Shown here: piece by piece, positions 10,843 to 20,079 of the stretch
How the letters are laid out: each line of letters starts with the position of its first letter
How positions within the stretch are numbered: position 1 is the first letter of the stretch
From: Gnetum montanum
Lineage: Eukaryota > Streptophyta > Gnetopsida > Gnetales > Gnetaceae
Assembly: GCA_015680685.1 (NCBI GenBank)
Contig: MNCI01002118.1
Span: 416,849-438,282 of the forward strand
Direction of reading: 5' to 3'
DNA length: 21,434 bases
Translations under genes and position numbers: made by a program
Notes under the pieces: generated by a model
Databases searched by the model: none
Told to the model about the DNA's origin: nothing
Seen by the model: only the letters and a program-made list of their open reading frames with translations

Positions 10843-12086
10843 CTGAAAGCAGAGGTTGAATACCAACGTAAATAATCCAGATTTAAATCAGATAGTGTGA
10901 GAAGATTCACTATTTAGTTTGATATCACCACACAAAAGGCAAAAGCCAAACAATTTTTTTTATTTTTTTATTTTTGTAGCATTTGTTAACAATAATGGAC
11001 CCAAAAAATGATATCGTATGGTTTCAAGCATCGTCGTTGCCGACATAAATGAACATAACAAAGGAAAAGTAATCAGTAACAAAAAGAAAATAAAAAATAA
11101 TAAGGAAATTCACGTCAAACGTGATGCAGATAAAACTGTCGACTAATATGAAACGGAAACAGAGGTTTAAGATTTATTGGACAGGCAGCATATTTGTTTC
11201 ATGAAAGTTAAATATCAACTCAAAGTACTGGATGTAACAATAAAAAATTATATAGACCTTTTGCTGCAATATTATATTTTTGTCTAGTCTCAAGATCTCT
11301 TGAACTACATGGCCTACATGTCTACATGTATGTTTTTTTAGGTTTTAGGAATGAACATCTTCTTAAATGATGTGATCTCACATAAAGTTTGCTGATGAAA
11401 ATGCAACTACAAAGTACTGTGGCTACAAAAAACCGTAAAGTGAACATTAACATAAAAAATATTTCAAAATAAATTATTAAGGATCTTGATATTGCAGGGT
11501 GCTCTAAGCCACGATATTATGCCTAATATCATGAACAGTAGGACTCATGATCGCCATGTTTCAAGTCTCTTTTTCCTGAGCATTGACTCCCTTCAAGCTT
11601 TCTGCTACAACCTAGATGGTTCAAGTAGATGGTTCAAATCATCAACCTAGGCTTGCAGGCATGCAAATTAGAGTTGGCATGAATGATAAATTCGATATTT
11701 GACGACCTCATTCAAAATCAGATATCGTAATATGCGCAGGTCCTGGCCGTACACTAAGCAATTGGCAATGCTATCCCACAGACAAACTTCAAGAATGGTG
11801 AAAATATCGAAAGACGATGAAGATTATGACAAAGGAAACATTGGCATTGATGACAGACTAGCAACAGCTAGTATGTTCAAAGAGAGATTTCATAAATGTG
11901 ACAATCAAGAACATAAACCAAATCAATTAAACGTACAGAAATAAGGTCTAGAAAGACTATCCACATCCAACTGGCTCTATATGAATTCTCTATGACATGA
12001 AAGAATACCCACACGGTTTGAAACATCAAAAGAGAAATTTAATGAATAATGAAAGCAGTTGCAACATAACAAGAGAAAGGGTTGTT

Positions 12087-12172
12087 CCTAAACATTCAGC
12101 AATAGCTGGCCTATTCAAAGAGGGATTTTCCTAAACATTCAGCACTAGCTAGCCTATTCAAAGATGGATTTC
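12087..12172. repeat. 43-base tandem duplication with a third diverged copy
   Basis: Units 12087-12129 and 12130-12172 share CCTAAACATTCAGCA and CCTATTCAAAGA with a few mismatches. A more distant relative containing CAGCTAGTATGTTCAAAGAG lies at about 11,865-11,920, and both outer copies are followed by ATCAAGAACAT. It lies in RFC3 intron 8; no function is seen. Confidence 0.8.
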
Positions 12173-12550
12173 ATCAATATGGAAAGATGAATATCAAGAA
12201 CATGTTCAAATGTAAAGCTAGAATAAATTTATTCTCTTCTCCAAATAAAAGTGTTATGTTGCATCTAACTTGTCATTCAATTATACAAGCTTTGATACTT
12301 TTGCTATTAGGGCCCACCAACAATAACATATTCTGCAATCAGAAACAAAAATTAGCATGATCAATTGGTGTAATGAAAATAAAACCAACTACACATGTAA
12401 AGCCATCATGAAAGGCAAGAAACTGAAAGTAAGTCTTGACCCCTACCCAAAGTTCATTGAACCTAAACATATCCTCTAATCACCTAGTAACTTCTAGAGA
12501 CTAATATTGTAAACATTACTATCTATTCCAACAAAAAGTATACAACTGCC

Positions 12551-12604
12551 CTTGTGTAATATTGATTGAATCCTGAGCCTTGTGTAATATTGATTGAATC
12601 CTGA
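12551..12604. repeat. 28-base tandem duplication
   Basis: CTTGTGTAATATTGATTGAA and the following bases to CCTGA occur at 12551-12576 and again 28 bases on at 12579-12604 without mismatch. It is a simple local duplication in RFC3 intron 8. Confidence 0.92.
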
Positions 12605-13686
12605 AGCTCAGAGAAATATTTCAAAGCCATATTCAGTTGATAAATATACCACTTCTCTCCTTAACATGAAGATAAAAGTATCACCTACAAGATGAGAATG
12701 GATAAACTCCACACAAAAATAGGCAAGTCTTAACCCCATAATGTGTTATTGATCCATAAGCTTTTAAGACCAGTGCCATCTGGTGCCATGCTAAAAATAT
12801 ACACTTGAGACTATGGCTTCATGAAAACAGTTGGCCATAGAAAATTATCATCAATTCATGAAATTATGAATTTTGTCTAGTTTCTTGGAGATGATGATCA
12901 TGAGATAAAGGCATCAAGATGATGAGGCTGATTTTGTCAGTGAGGCAGAGCTTGGGGCTATCTTGAGATACATGCTACCTTGGGGTACAATAAAAATATA
13001 CATTCAATAACTATGACATCAGGTAGACTGCTGTCCCTAGAAAATCATTATCAATTCTTCTGTCTATTGTAACGGGTTAGCCGTGTTGTTGAAATAAAGA
13101 CACTGATGATGTATTATTGAGATTACAGTTTTCCATAACAAGGTATAGAACAACATTCCCTGGAAATAATTTTGCAATAATAAGTGTAGATTAATTTAAT
13201 TAATGGCCCTTTTATTAAAGTACTACAAGGGCATTATTCTGAACAGAGTATTTAGATGCATAGGTAGGAATGACTAATATCATCACAGAACAAAGTGTCA
13301 AACAAAGATGACTAGAGATGATAAAAGTGCTTAGTCATGAAACTTATGAAGCTCTACTAAACAGCCATTTGAAAAATCAGTGTCGGTATGTGACAGCTTG
13401 AAGTTGCTGCCTTGGTACATTTCCTGACAACATCAGAACAACTGATGAAAACTGAACAGAAGAAAAGATTCAGAAAAATAAAACTCACAATCATCATCAC
13501 CAAGAAACTAGACTCAATTCATAATTTCATATTGTAACCGATGCTTAGGATGCCAATTTCCAAAAATCAGTAAAAGCTTTCTAAGATTGGTTAGAATTGA
13601 ATAATACTGATAAGAACCATGTCAGTAAATATAATGTGAATAATTGTCATTTTATTTTAACAGTTTTGTTGGTGTAAAAAAAAAGA

Positions 13687-14455
13687 TGTCCTCTTTCTCC
13701 TACTTTATTTCAGCTTTTTATTGATGAACTTGAAGAGTGGATGCATAAAATACCAACTCAATTTACAATTACAATTAGAGGTAGTTGTGTCAGGCTCTCA
13801 CTTTATATTGATGATGCTATCTAAATTGCAAATTCAATGGAAGGATTGCAAAAAATGCTAAATGCTCTTGCTGACTTGAAATGAAAGTTAATGTCCGAAA
13901 GACCAAAATTATGATTTGTAGCATACATAATAAGATATACAATTTTAATATAGTAAATGAACACGTGTACATAACCTCCTCTTTCAAATATCTTAGCCTA
14001 GAATGCTCCTACAATCACAAATGGGATCAGTTGCAAGTGGTATGAATTCCTTATTTGTATTCTAATTTTCTGTATTCAAATTTCAAAATCTTTGGGAGAA
14101 TGTACAAAGAAAAAAAAATTATTTGAATAGTGTTAGGGAGGCCTTATTTCAAAGGCAAACTATTTATCTGTTGCTATTCCTCATCATTTGCATTGCACAA
14201 TTAGCAAAGCATGAATAGGACCTCATCATTTAAGAGTTGAATTTAGATGGTTCAAAATTCCTCGTGAAAACATATATGCCAATTGTGCAATACAAACAAC
14301 ATTGAAGATCAACACCACATTTTGCTGCAATGTCCAACATTTGCGCACATTAGACATAGGTGGGATATTATTGTTGCAAATTTGGTTGATTTGTTCATGT
14401 TACCAAGAAAAAAAAGGATCATCACCACTGTGCTCATCCTGTTAAGCAAGTCCTA
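13687..14455 (+). pseudogene. LINE (non-LTR retrotransposon) reverse-transcriptase relic with C-terminal zinc-finger-like end
   Basis: The first frame reads CPLSPTLFQLFIDELEEW from 13687 (RT motif region 4, normally GCPLSP), then LYIDDAI at 13801-13821, a changed YADD catalytic box. It continues with NSMEGLQKMLNALADL before a stop. A second frame continues from about 13,881 with KVNVRKTKIMICS and later FKYLSLE, the RT thumb region. Further on, CQLCNTNNIEDQHHILLQCP from 14277 shows the Cys-Cys-His-Cys end typical of plant LINE ORF2. It is broken by stops and at least one frameshift, and the endonuclease and most of the RT are missing. It lies inside RFC3 intron 8, opposite to the gene. Confidence 0.78.
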
Positions 14456-15515
14456 GGAGGGTTGGTAGATGAGTGAAAGCCTAACCTCTTTCAATGGCTA
14501 CACCCATGCTCGAACCCAAGTTTTCAACTTGAGAAACAAGCAACTTAACATCACTCCAAATGACAATCCCTTCATGTTACCAAAAACACTTTAAAATATT
14601 TTTAATGATGTTTTTAAAACTCACAGTATGTACATTTCTATTGTCCAATAGAAATAGAGGGTCCAGGAACATAACAAAATTTGTGTTTCAGTTTCAGTTT
14701 CATTAGGATATAAATACTAGGAAACATCTCTTAACACATCAAATAGTCAAGCCTATAGTCATAGGTAAGTACTACATAACTTCACAAATGGTTCAGAAAA
14801 GGTCATCCGTGACATACATTAGACATCAAAGGAGGAAGAAAGAATCACTAAGAACCTAACATTCAAAGAACTAGTAATGAAAAGAGTCATCTAAATAAAT
14901 ATTTATGGGTTACATATGTATCTAGATATATATTTGTGGATTATGGGTGTATATCTGCATTTTCAAATTGCAAATTGTATATCTTCGTTTCCTTCTTACA
15001 TTCTATAATTCATGATGTTTCAAATTTCAGATTTTCTCAATGACTAAGAACTAAAAATTAGCAAGGACACCTAAAGTTTAGGAAATCCACTATACTACAA
15101 CAATCATATTAAATAAAGAAATCAGCAACTCCCTTAATTAATTAGATCAGAAAAATCGGATACAAAAGTTGGAAAATTCCAACATGAAATTTCAGTTGAG
15201 AAATTTCAAAGATTCAAAACAAAAAAAGGGGAAAAAATCAAAAGCATTAGCTAGCTCATTGGAACCATTGGAGATAGTGTGAATGTGTAGTCTCCTTACT
15301 CCTCCATGATCATTTCTATTTCATGTTGAGTAGTAGTAGGTGGTAGTCTTTGTTTCAAGTTTCAAGTGTTTGTTTTGAAGTTTAAGAGGTATCAGTGTTG
15401 AAGAAAAGCTATAAAGAAGGTTAGGTTGAGAGCAATGTTTAAAATCACAAAAAGGGGGCCACGAGCCTTCATGTTGGGGCCCATGCCAAATGAGGCAAGC
15501 TCCTCAAGAAAAATG

Positions 15516-15522
15516 TATAAAT
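15516..15522 (+). promoter_or_regulatory. TATA box upstream of the hairpin and movement-protein-like region
   Basis: TATAAAT is followed by GGAGG. A start about 30 bases on (near 15,550) would give a leader of about 620 bases before the ATG at 16175. The match is good, but function is inferred from position only. Confidence 0.35.
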
Positions 15523-15603
15523 GGAGGTACACCCCTTCCATTGTAACTTGCCAAGCTTTGTCAAGCATTGAATGAAAGAAGCTCTCCCTTCATTCAAGCC
15601 ATT

Positions 15604-15714
15604 TTCACCATGAGGTTACTATATGTTGTGGTGGCTTGAAAAAAGATCATGGGCCCCAACACCCATGATCTTCCATTTTCAAGCCACCACAACTTATAGT
15701 AACCTTGTGGTGAA
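15604..15714. repeat. Long near-perfect inverted repeat (hairpin), 50-base arms, 8-base loop
   Basis: The left arm 15604-15653 pairs with the right arm 15662-15714. As RNA from the plus strand it has two G-U wobbles, one U-U mismatch and a 3-base bulge; everything else pairs. Just upstream, TTGAATGAA and TTCATTCAA form a second small stem (about 15,568-15,598). A diverged third copy of the right-arm motif ACCACAACTTATAG lies near 15,758. It could be a foldback or MITE core, a small-RNA precursor, or leader structure of the viral-like region. Confidence 0.85.
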
Positions 15715-16174
15715 GAAGTTTGAAGTATAAGGGTTCAAAACAACCATCATGACCTGACCACAACTTATAGTTAGCTCATGGTTTACACAGTAAACATTTT
15801 TCCTCTATTTTGCAAGACCACGACCAGATCATAAGCCAACCACGATATGTGGTGAAGCAGGCAGATAAGTAACCACAGCTGACAACACCACCCATGGTCC
15901 CCTCATGGTCAATTTTAAAAGCTGAATTGGAGGCTCAAATTTCAGAGAAAGGGAGCTCAAAGGGACTTTATACCACTGCTCGACTCTAAAAGGAACTAAA
16001 GTTTTCCCTAAAGATCTAAATTGTTTATGAGGAAAATAACCAAAAAAAATTTCAGTTTCAATTTTAAAATGGAATAGACATATCCCATGTTTATAAAGGC
16101 TGACTTTTCAATTAGAACACAGAAAATTTTGAAAACATGAGAAAACCGTGGTCAACAACTTAGTGGTCTAGAAG

Positions 16175-16706
16175 ATGCATGATGACTCTAAAACTTCAAA
16201 TGCAAATATGCTGGTTACTATAATACAAATTCTTCTGGGAAGTGATGGGAAATTAAAATTTCCACCAATTACAAAAGAAGCTATTTACAACTTTGCAACT
16301 ACTTTTTCAGCTAAAATGTCCACTAGTATTAAACAATGTGAAGCCCTACTTGATATTAAAGGACATGGCATTAGGCCCGTCTTTTTACCGATCTTTACTG
16401 AAGAGGAGGTTTATCAGTGGAAGCAAAAGGGGGTTTCACTATGTTCATTTAGGACAGATTGCCATAATAGTAAGCCCTAAATTTAATTATGACATAGGTG
16501 CAGAATTTATGGTTACTTTGCTTGATAGTAGGATTATTGGTTCCGGAGGAAATAATGCTAATCCAGATGAGATATGGGATCTTGCTAAGATATGCCAATT
16601 TAAAGAAATTTTAAATGCTGATGCCTTATGTTCAGTACAGCCCAACTTTCAGTTGGCTCTCAATGATGAATATATTTCATCGGCGGCGTTGCTCTTGTGT
16701 ATTTAA
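16175..16706 (+). pseudogene. 30K-superfamily plant-virus movement-protein-like relic, one frameshift
   Basis: Two overlapping open frames cover this stretch. The first (16175-16480, ATG start) runs through LPIFTEEEVYQWKQKG. The second (open to the stop at 16704-16706) continues from about 16430 with YVHLGQIAIIVSP, then VTLLDSRI, and then QPNFQLALNDEYI. The order - an LP..EEE segment, a hydrophobic strand after HLG, the LLDSR strand with its conserved aspartate, and a PNF..LND segment - resembles caulimovirid movement proteins, which modify plasmodesmata for cell-to-cell spread. The frames meet at a G5 run near 16430. A further frame change near 16,680 ends the similarity. Composition is less AT-rich than the surrounding intron. 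Family assignment is by motif memory only. It could also be another 30K lineage, or a plant gene derived from one. Confidence 0.5.
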
Positions 16707-16721
16707 ATTCACAGCGTGTAG

Positions 16722-17387
16722 ATGTTACCTGGAGCAGTTTACACAGCCATTGGAGCACGTGGCACCTTTCAACTTACAAACACGATTCTTATGAATCACA
16801 AGCTGAAATGGGGCGTAAAGTTTCCTGTCAGAAGCAAACACCAGCCTACAGTCAAAGTATAGGGTCGGATATGTGCAAGCCTACAGTCAAAGTATAGGGT
16901 CGGATATTTGCAAGGATTTCCGAGACTCCAATCTTTGTTAAAAGATCGGGAGTTCCAAACCATTCCGAAGGGGCGACACAAATGGAGCAAGTACCCAGTT
17001 CAACAATTTGGACAATCTGTTGTCATTTCGTTGGAAGCATTGCCTCCAACCCTACCTCCAATTAAACATTCTGAAACATCATCCTCCACTCAATCTACAG
17101 TTTCTCCTAACTATGATACAAAAGGTCATTTGTTTATGTTACAGTCTCACAAAACCGTTCAAGGTCGAAGGTTGCTATGTGGTGGTAAGTGGCCCCCTCA
17201 AGCCTCTTACATGACAACTGCTTCGGAAGAAGAAGTTCCAGACACCTGGGCCGATTGCAGGTATCTACTCGAACACTCCATAGACTCAACTCAAAATCAG
17301 CAAGATGAAATCCGCCAACTTAATTATCTAGTTAATTGGACAGGATATTGTTCTCGTAATTGGAATCTCTTGGAGGGAAAAATGTAG
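16722..17387 (+). pseudogene. Broken downstream reading region ending in a chromodomain-like segment
   Basis: One frame is open from ATG 16722 to a TAG at about 16857. It is interrupted by a 35-base duplication, then open again from about 16908 to TAG 17385-17387. The first part is not recognised. The later part has a Ser/Thr/Pro-rich stretch (about 17,030-17,110). It ends with LNYLVNWTGYCSRNWNLLEG (17317 onward), which resembles the chromodomain core YLVxWxGY followed by W and E; the preceding LEHSIDS fits the usual lead-in. Chromodomains occur at the integrase C-terminus of chromovirus Ty3/gypsy elements and in chromatin proteins. Whether this belongs to the movement-protein-like region upstream or to a separate element cannot be told from here. 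Confidence 0.35.
16844..16913. repeat. 35-base tandem duplication
   Basis: The unit at 16844-16878 is repeated at 16879-16913 with one mismatch (ATGTG versus ATTTG). The length is not a multiple of three, so it shifts the reading frame of the region around it. Confidence 0.92.
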
Positions 17388-17533
17388 CTTTATCAATGAT
17401 TGCATTAAATTACTCCCATATTTTTCTCCAATATCAGTGCTTTTTTGCTTAACGTGACAAGACATGCATTCACCATACTCTATAGAAACAAAATACAGAC
17501 AAATAAAATTTAAAGGATGGCAGACAAACATAC

Positions 17534-17602
17534 TCTATGTCAGATAGAGCATTAATGAGGTCACGGCGAATTTCTGCAGGCATCATAATTTTAAAAATCA
17601 AC
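17534..17602 (-). CDS. RFC3: RFC3 exon 8
   Basis: The acceptor TTTCAG precedes 17602. The exon finishes a leucine codon and encodes LIFKIMMPAEIRRDLINALS followed by DIE. The 69 bases equal 1 + 22 codons + 2. The donor is GTATGT at 17533; this choice, rather than the GT four bases further on, joins exon 9 in phase as DIEYRL. The segment belongs to the C-terminal collar domain. No damage is seen. Confidence 0.88.
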
Positions 17603-17696
17603 CTGAAAATAAAATAAAACAATTGAATATTAATAAGGTAATTCAAACTGAACAATTTTGGAATGTTTCTAAAAACAACACAAAAAAGGCATCAGA

Positions 17697-17740
17697 GTAA
17701 TACAATGTGATTTCTCGAGTAATACAATGTGATTTCTCGA
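17697..17740. repeat. 22-base perfect tandem duplication across the RFC3 exon 7 donor
   Basis: The 22-base unit at 17697-17718 is repeated exactly at 17719-17740. On the minus strand each copy contains TCGAGAAATCACATT followed by the splice donor GTATTA(C). The length is not a multiple of three. Confidence 0.95.
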
Positions 17741-17780
17741 ATAATATCTATCAGGGCCATTCCTTTTCTGGTCTTCATCT
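17726..17780 (-). CDS. RFC3: RFC3 exon 7, donor duplicated
   Basis: The acceptor TTTCAG precedes 17780. The exon encodes MKTRKGMALIDIIREIT and ends two bases into a leucine codon at 17726, with donor GTATTA. This is the first collar helix, which oligomerises the RFC subunits. The last part of the exon plus the donor is present twice in tandem (see the 22-base repeat at 17697-17740). Using the first donor keeps the gene in frame, whereas using the second adds 22 bases and shifts it. Confidence 0.85.
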
Positions 17781-17867
17781 CTGAAATGCCTAATGTAGGT
17801 TAAGACATGCAAATAATAATGTAATGGAAATCAGCTAGAAAATTGTTAATGCATTTAAGTCCATAAA

Positions 17868-18006
17868 GATGGATACATTGGTAGGCACTAGCATATGAGT
17901 CATTCAACAACCAATGTGAAATCTGTTCAATATCCTTTGGCATTGGATTGCCTGTAGACAAGTAGACAGCTTCCTCGTCAACTCAAGAAGATGCCATTTG
18001 TGTTGA
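17868..18006 (-). CDS. RFC3: RFC3 exon 6, with premature TGA and missing donor
   Basis: The acceptor CTGCAG precedes 18006. The exon reads STQMASS, then TGA at 17985-17983, then VDEEAVYLSTGNPMPKDIEQ and ISHWLLNDSYASAYQCIH. Apart from the stop this is the lid-to-collar linker typical of plant RFC3 (family text near the stop is of the type MASxEVTEEAVYLCTGNP). The right end is inferred: phase with exon 7 requires it to stop at about 17868, but the DNA there reads CATC/TTTATG with no GT. An upstream GT at 17876 would create a TAG at the junction and drop three residues. This exon therefore carries two separate defects. Confidence 0.82.
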
Positions 18007-19594
18007 CTGCAGAAAATTTTTGAAGATAACTGTCAGAAACAAAATGAGATGGTTCCTGTTAACATCTATCATACCTTAATTATTTATTGACTGGCAATAT
18101 AGCCACAGTTAATTTACGGTTAGAATCAGGATCTCTATTTAATTATTCAAAAAACAGAAACAAGGGAATCAAGAGTCCACAGTTGAGAAAAAAATCATGT
18201 CAATAAAAACATCATAAATTGTGTGTTTGCCCTGCTTTTTTCCAGAAATTGAAGCAGTAGTCATAGTAAAGAAGAATCATAAGATACAATCACAAATGAA
18301 TGAGAAATAATCATGACTATACGTTGAGCTATGCCCTTCGCTATAATAATACAATTCAATACGAAGAACTAAGGATATCATCATCACCATGATTGCCTTT
18401 ATCCCGTCAACTTGAGGTGACCTTCAGTGTGACCAGGATTTGACAATGATTTTCACCACCAGCTGTATACTCAGCTTTAATGAGAACATATATTTTTACC
18501 TACCTAAAGCTAGCACACATGGACATGAACCTTGAACGTTAAATCAATGCTTTGGATGTGTGCTTTGACATGTTTTAGCCTCCTTTGGTTAATTAAAATA
18601 ATATTAAAAAAATGTTTCTCAATACATGCCTTAGTTTTTCAAATTATATTTTGTTATTTTATTGCCTATTTGATTTATTAATTATGCTGAATATGTATTA
18701 TAGTTTATGAATTTTTAATGTATGTTTCCATTGCATTTCCAAGCCATTCCTGCAAGTACCTCAAATGCGCAAAAGAGTTTGGGAATGTATTCCAGCTGCC
18801 ACATATTGTGCGTTCCCAATAAGGCATAGGTTGGCATGTACTATCGATTTTCTAAATAACTATTTTTATCCATATACTTATTGATATTCTTTAAAGTAAA
18901 TTAATGAGTTAGTCATCTCATATATATTATACATAGACACCTATTCTATTCATGTTGTAACACTGTTATTACCTTACGTGCAATTACCAATGCTGGTTTT
19001 TCATTAAAAAATCCTAAGTGTAACAGCTAAGAAAAGAGCAAAAAGGAATTAAACATATTGTACATTTGTGGAATGAAGAGCATTAACAATGCTAAAACTT
19101 CAAAAAAGCAATGGCAAAAGCTAAACATTGACATAACTTTTATTATTTGTCCATAGGTGCATGTCCTTCTACGTTTACTTCACAATTCTATCATAATTAA
19201 CTTTCATGTCACTATGTGCAAAATACATAAACTACCAAAGATGAATGGTAACAAGATGTTAGTCAAAGGGCTCAAGTAAATTTCTTTTAAGCAGTAGTTT
19301 CATGAACACTATATAATCACTAGATGCATAAGCATAGGAAGCAAGCTGATTGTGTCCCACAGCACATTGGCATGGTCATGTCTCTTGACTTGTTTGCCAT
19401 GTTTTATGAAGAGGGAAATAGCAGTGCATGGAGACTCCATTCAAACTGTAGATGTTATGTTACTGCACAAAAATAATGTAGCTTTGATGCTCTATGAAAG
19501 AACGGCATAACAAAGAAAATAGGGAGAACAAGGAAGCTTTCTCCCAAAAAGGAAATCCCACAAAATATAGAGCAATTCAGAAATCAGTAAGAAC
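18007..19594 (-). other. RFC3 intron 5 (1,588 bases)
   Basis: The intron is bounded by GTTCTT at 19594 and CTGCAG at 18007. It contains AT-rich sequence with no reading frame, repeat or motif I can name on either strand. Confidence 0.75.
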
Positions 19595-19676
19595 CTGTAA
19601 GATGTTTAAAGCTTTTCTCATATCCCCAGAGCAAAGCCTTGCTATAGCTGACAAACCATCCTCTGTCGCATCAAGC
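19595..19676 (-). CDS. RFC3: RFC3 exon 5, sensor 2
   Basis: The acceptor TTCAG precedes 19676. The exon completes an arginine codon and then encodes LDATEDGLSAIARLCSGDM and RKALNILQ. The GDMRKALN helix carries the sensor 2 arginine that contacts ATP. The 82 bases equal 1 + 27 codons, ending exactly at a codon boundary. The donor GTTCTT at 19594 is weak but has the required GT. No stop or frameshift is present. Confidence 0.9.
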
Positions 19677-20079
19677 CTGAATTACCATGCAAAGGAAAAA
19701 ACCAGAAAAAAAAAGACCATTAAAAAACATCAAAAGCAGCTCAAGGGGCTGAAATTTCAAGCACAATCAAATCGGAATGACAAAATGGCAGAAAATAGCT
19801 TTCTGACAGACAAAAGCTTTTTTTTTTCCCACAATAATGATGCCCGTCTTCACACAAGAGTTTGAAATCCAAATCTCACTGACAGTAGCAAAGGGACTTA
19901 CTGCCAGGCTACAGGATAATTTGCATCAATAACAGAATACGGAACTTTGGTCGCCAAAAACAATTTGTGCCCTTAGACTTACAGCTTCGAATAAAAAACA
20001 TCACAATTTGCTGAATGCTAATTTTTTCCTCAAAATTATATGTTTTGCAAATGAAAAATTAAGAAAAGAAGAAAATCAC
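19677..20079 (-). other. RFC3 intron 4 (403 bases)
   Basis: The intron is bounded by GTGATT at 20079 and TTCAG at 19677. It includes a run of nine T on the plus strand near 19,820. No coding or repeat signal was found. Open frames that cross it do not correspond to exons. Confidence 0.75.

Larger units (their letters stand above)
10843..17533 (-). other. RFC3 intron 8 (6,691 bases), host of several insertions
   Basis: The intron is bounded by GTATGT at 17533 and TTTCAG at 10843. It is far longer than the other seven introns (87 to 1,588 bases). The excess is explained at least in part by plus-strand insertions: a LINE relic (13.69-14.45 kb) and the hairpin plus movement-protein-like region (15.5-17.39 kb). 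The stretches 10,850-12,080, 12,210-12,540, 12,610-13,680 and 14,460-15,500 show nothing I can recognise beyond AT-rich sequence. Confidence 0.8.

Noticed and set aside
15386-15400. Possible methionine-tRNA primer binding site (GGTATCAGTG)
   Set aside because: Only a partial match to TGGTATCAGAGC, and it lies upstream of the TATA box rather than after it.
16796-16990. A 64-residue minus-strand frame
   Set aside because: It is antisense to the broken virus-like region and spans its 35-base duplication, so it is an artefact.
17328-17531. Candidate last exon of RFC3 close to exon 8 (text like GEKYGSNLMQSLIKL)
   Set aside because: It only loosely resembles the family end and lacks acceptor and phase. 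The segment at 10842-10731 matches RLxFGxNExLQLGALI exactly in phase.
19494-19865. A 123-residue plus-strand frame rich in Lys
   Set aside because: It is antisense to RFC3 exon 5 and parts of introns 4 and 5, with no domain.
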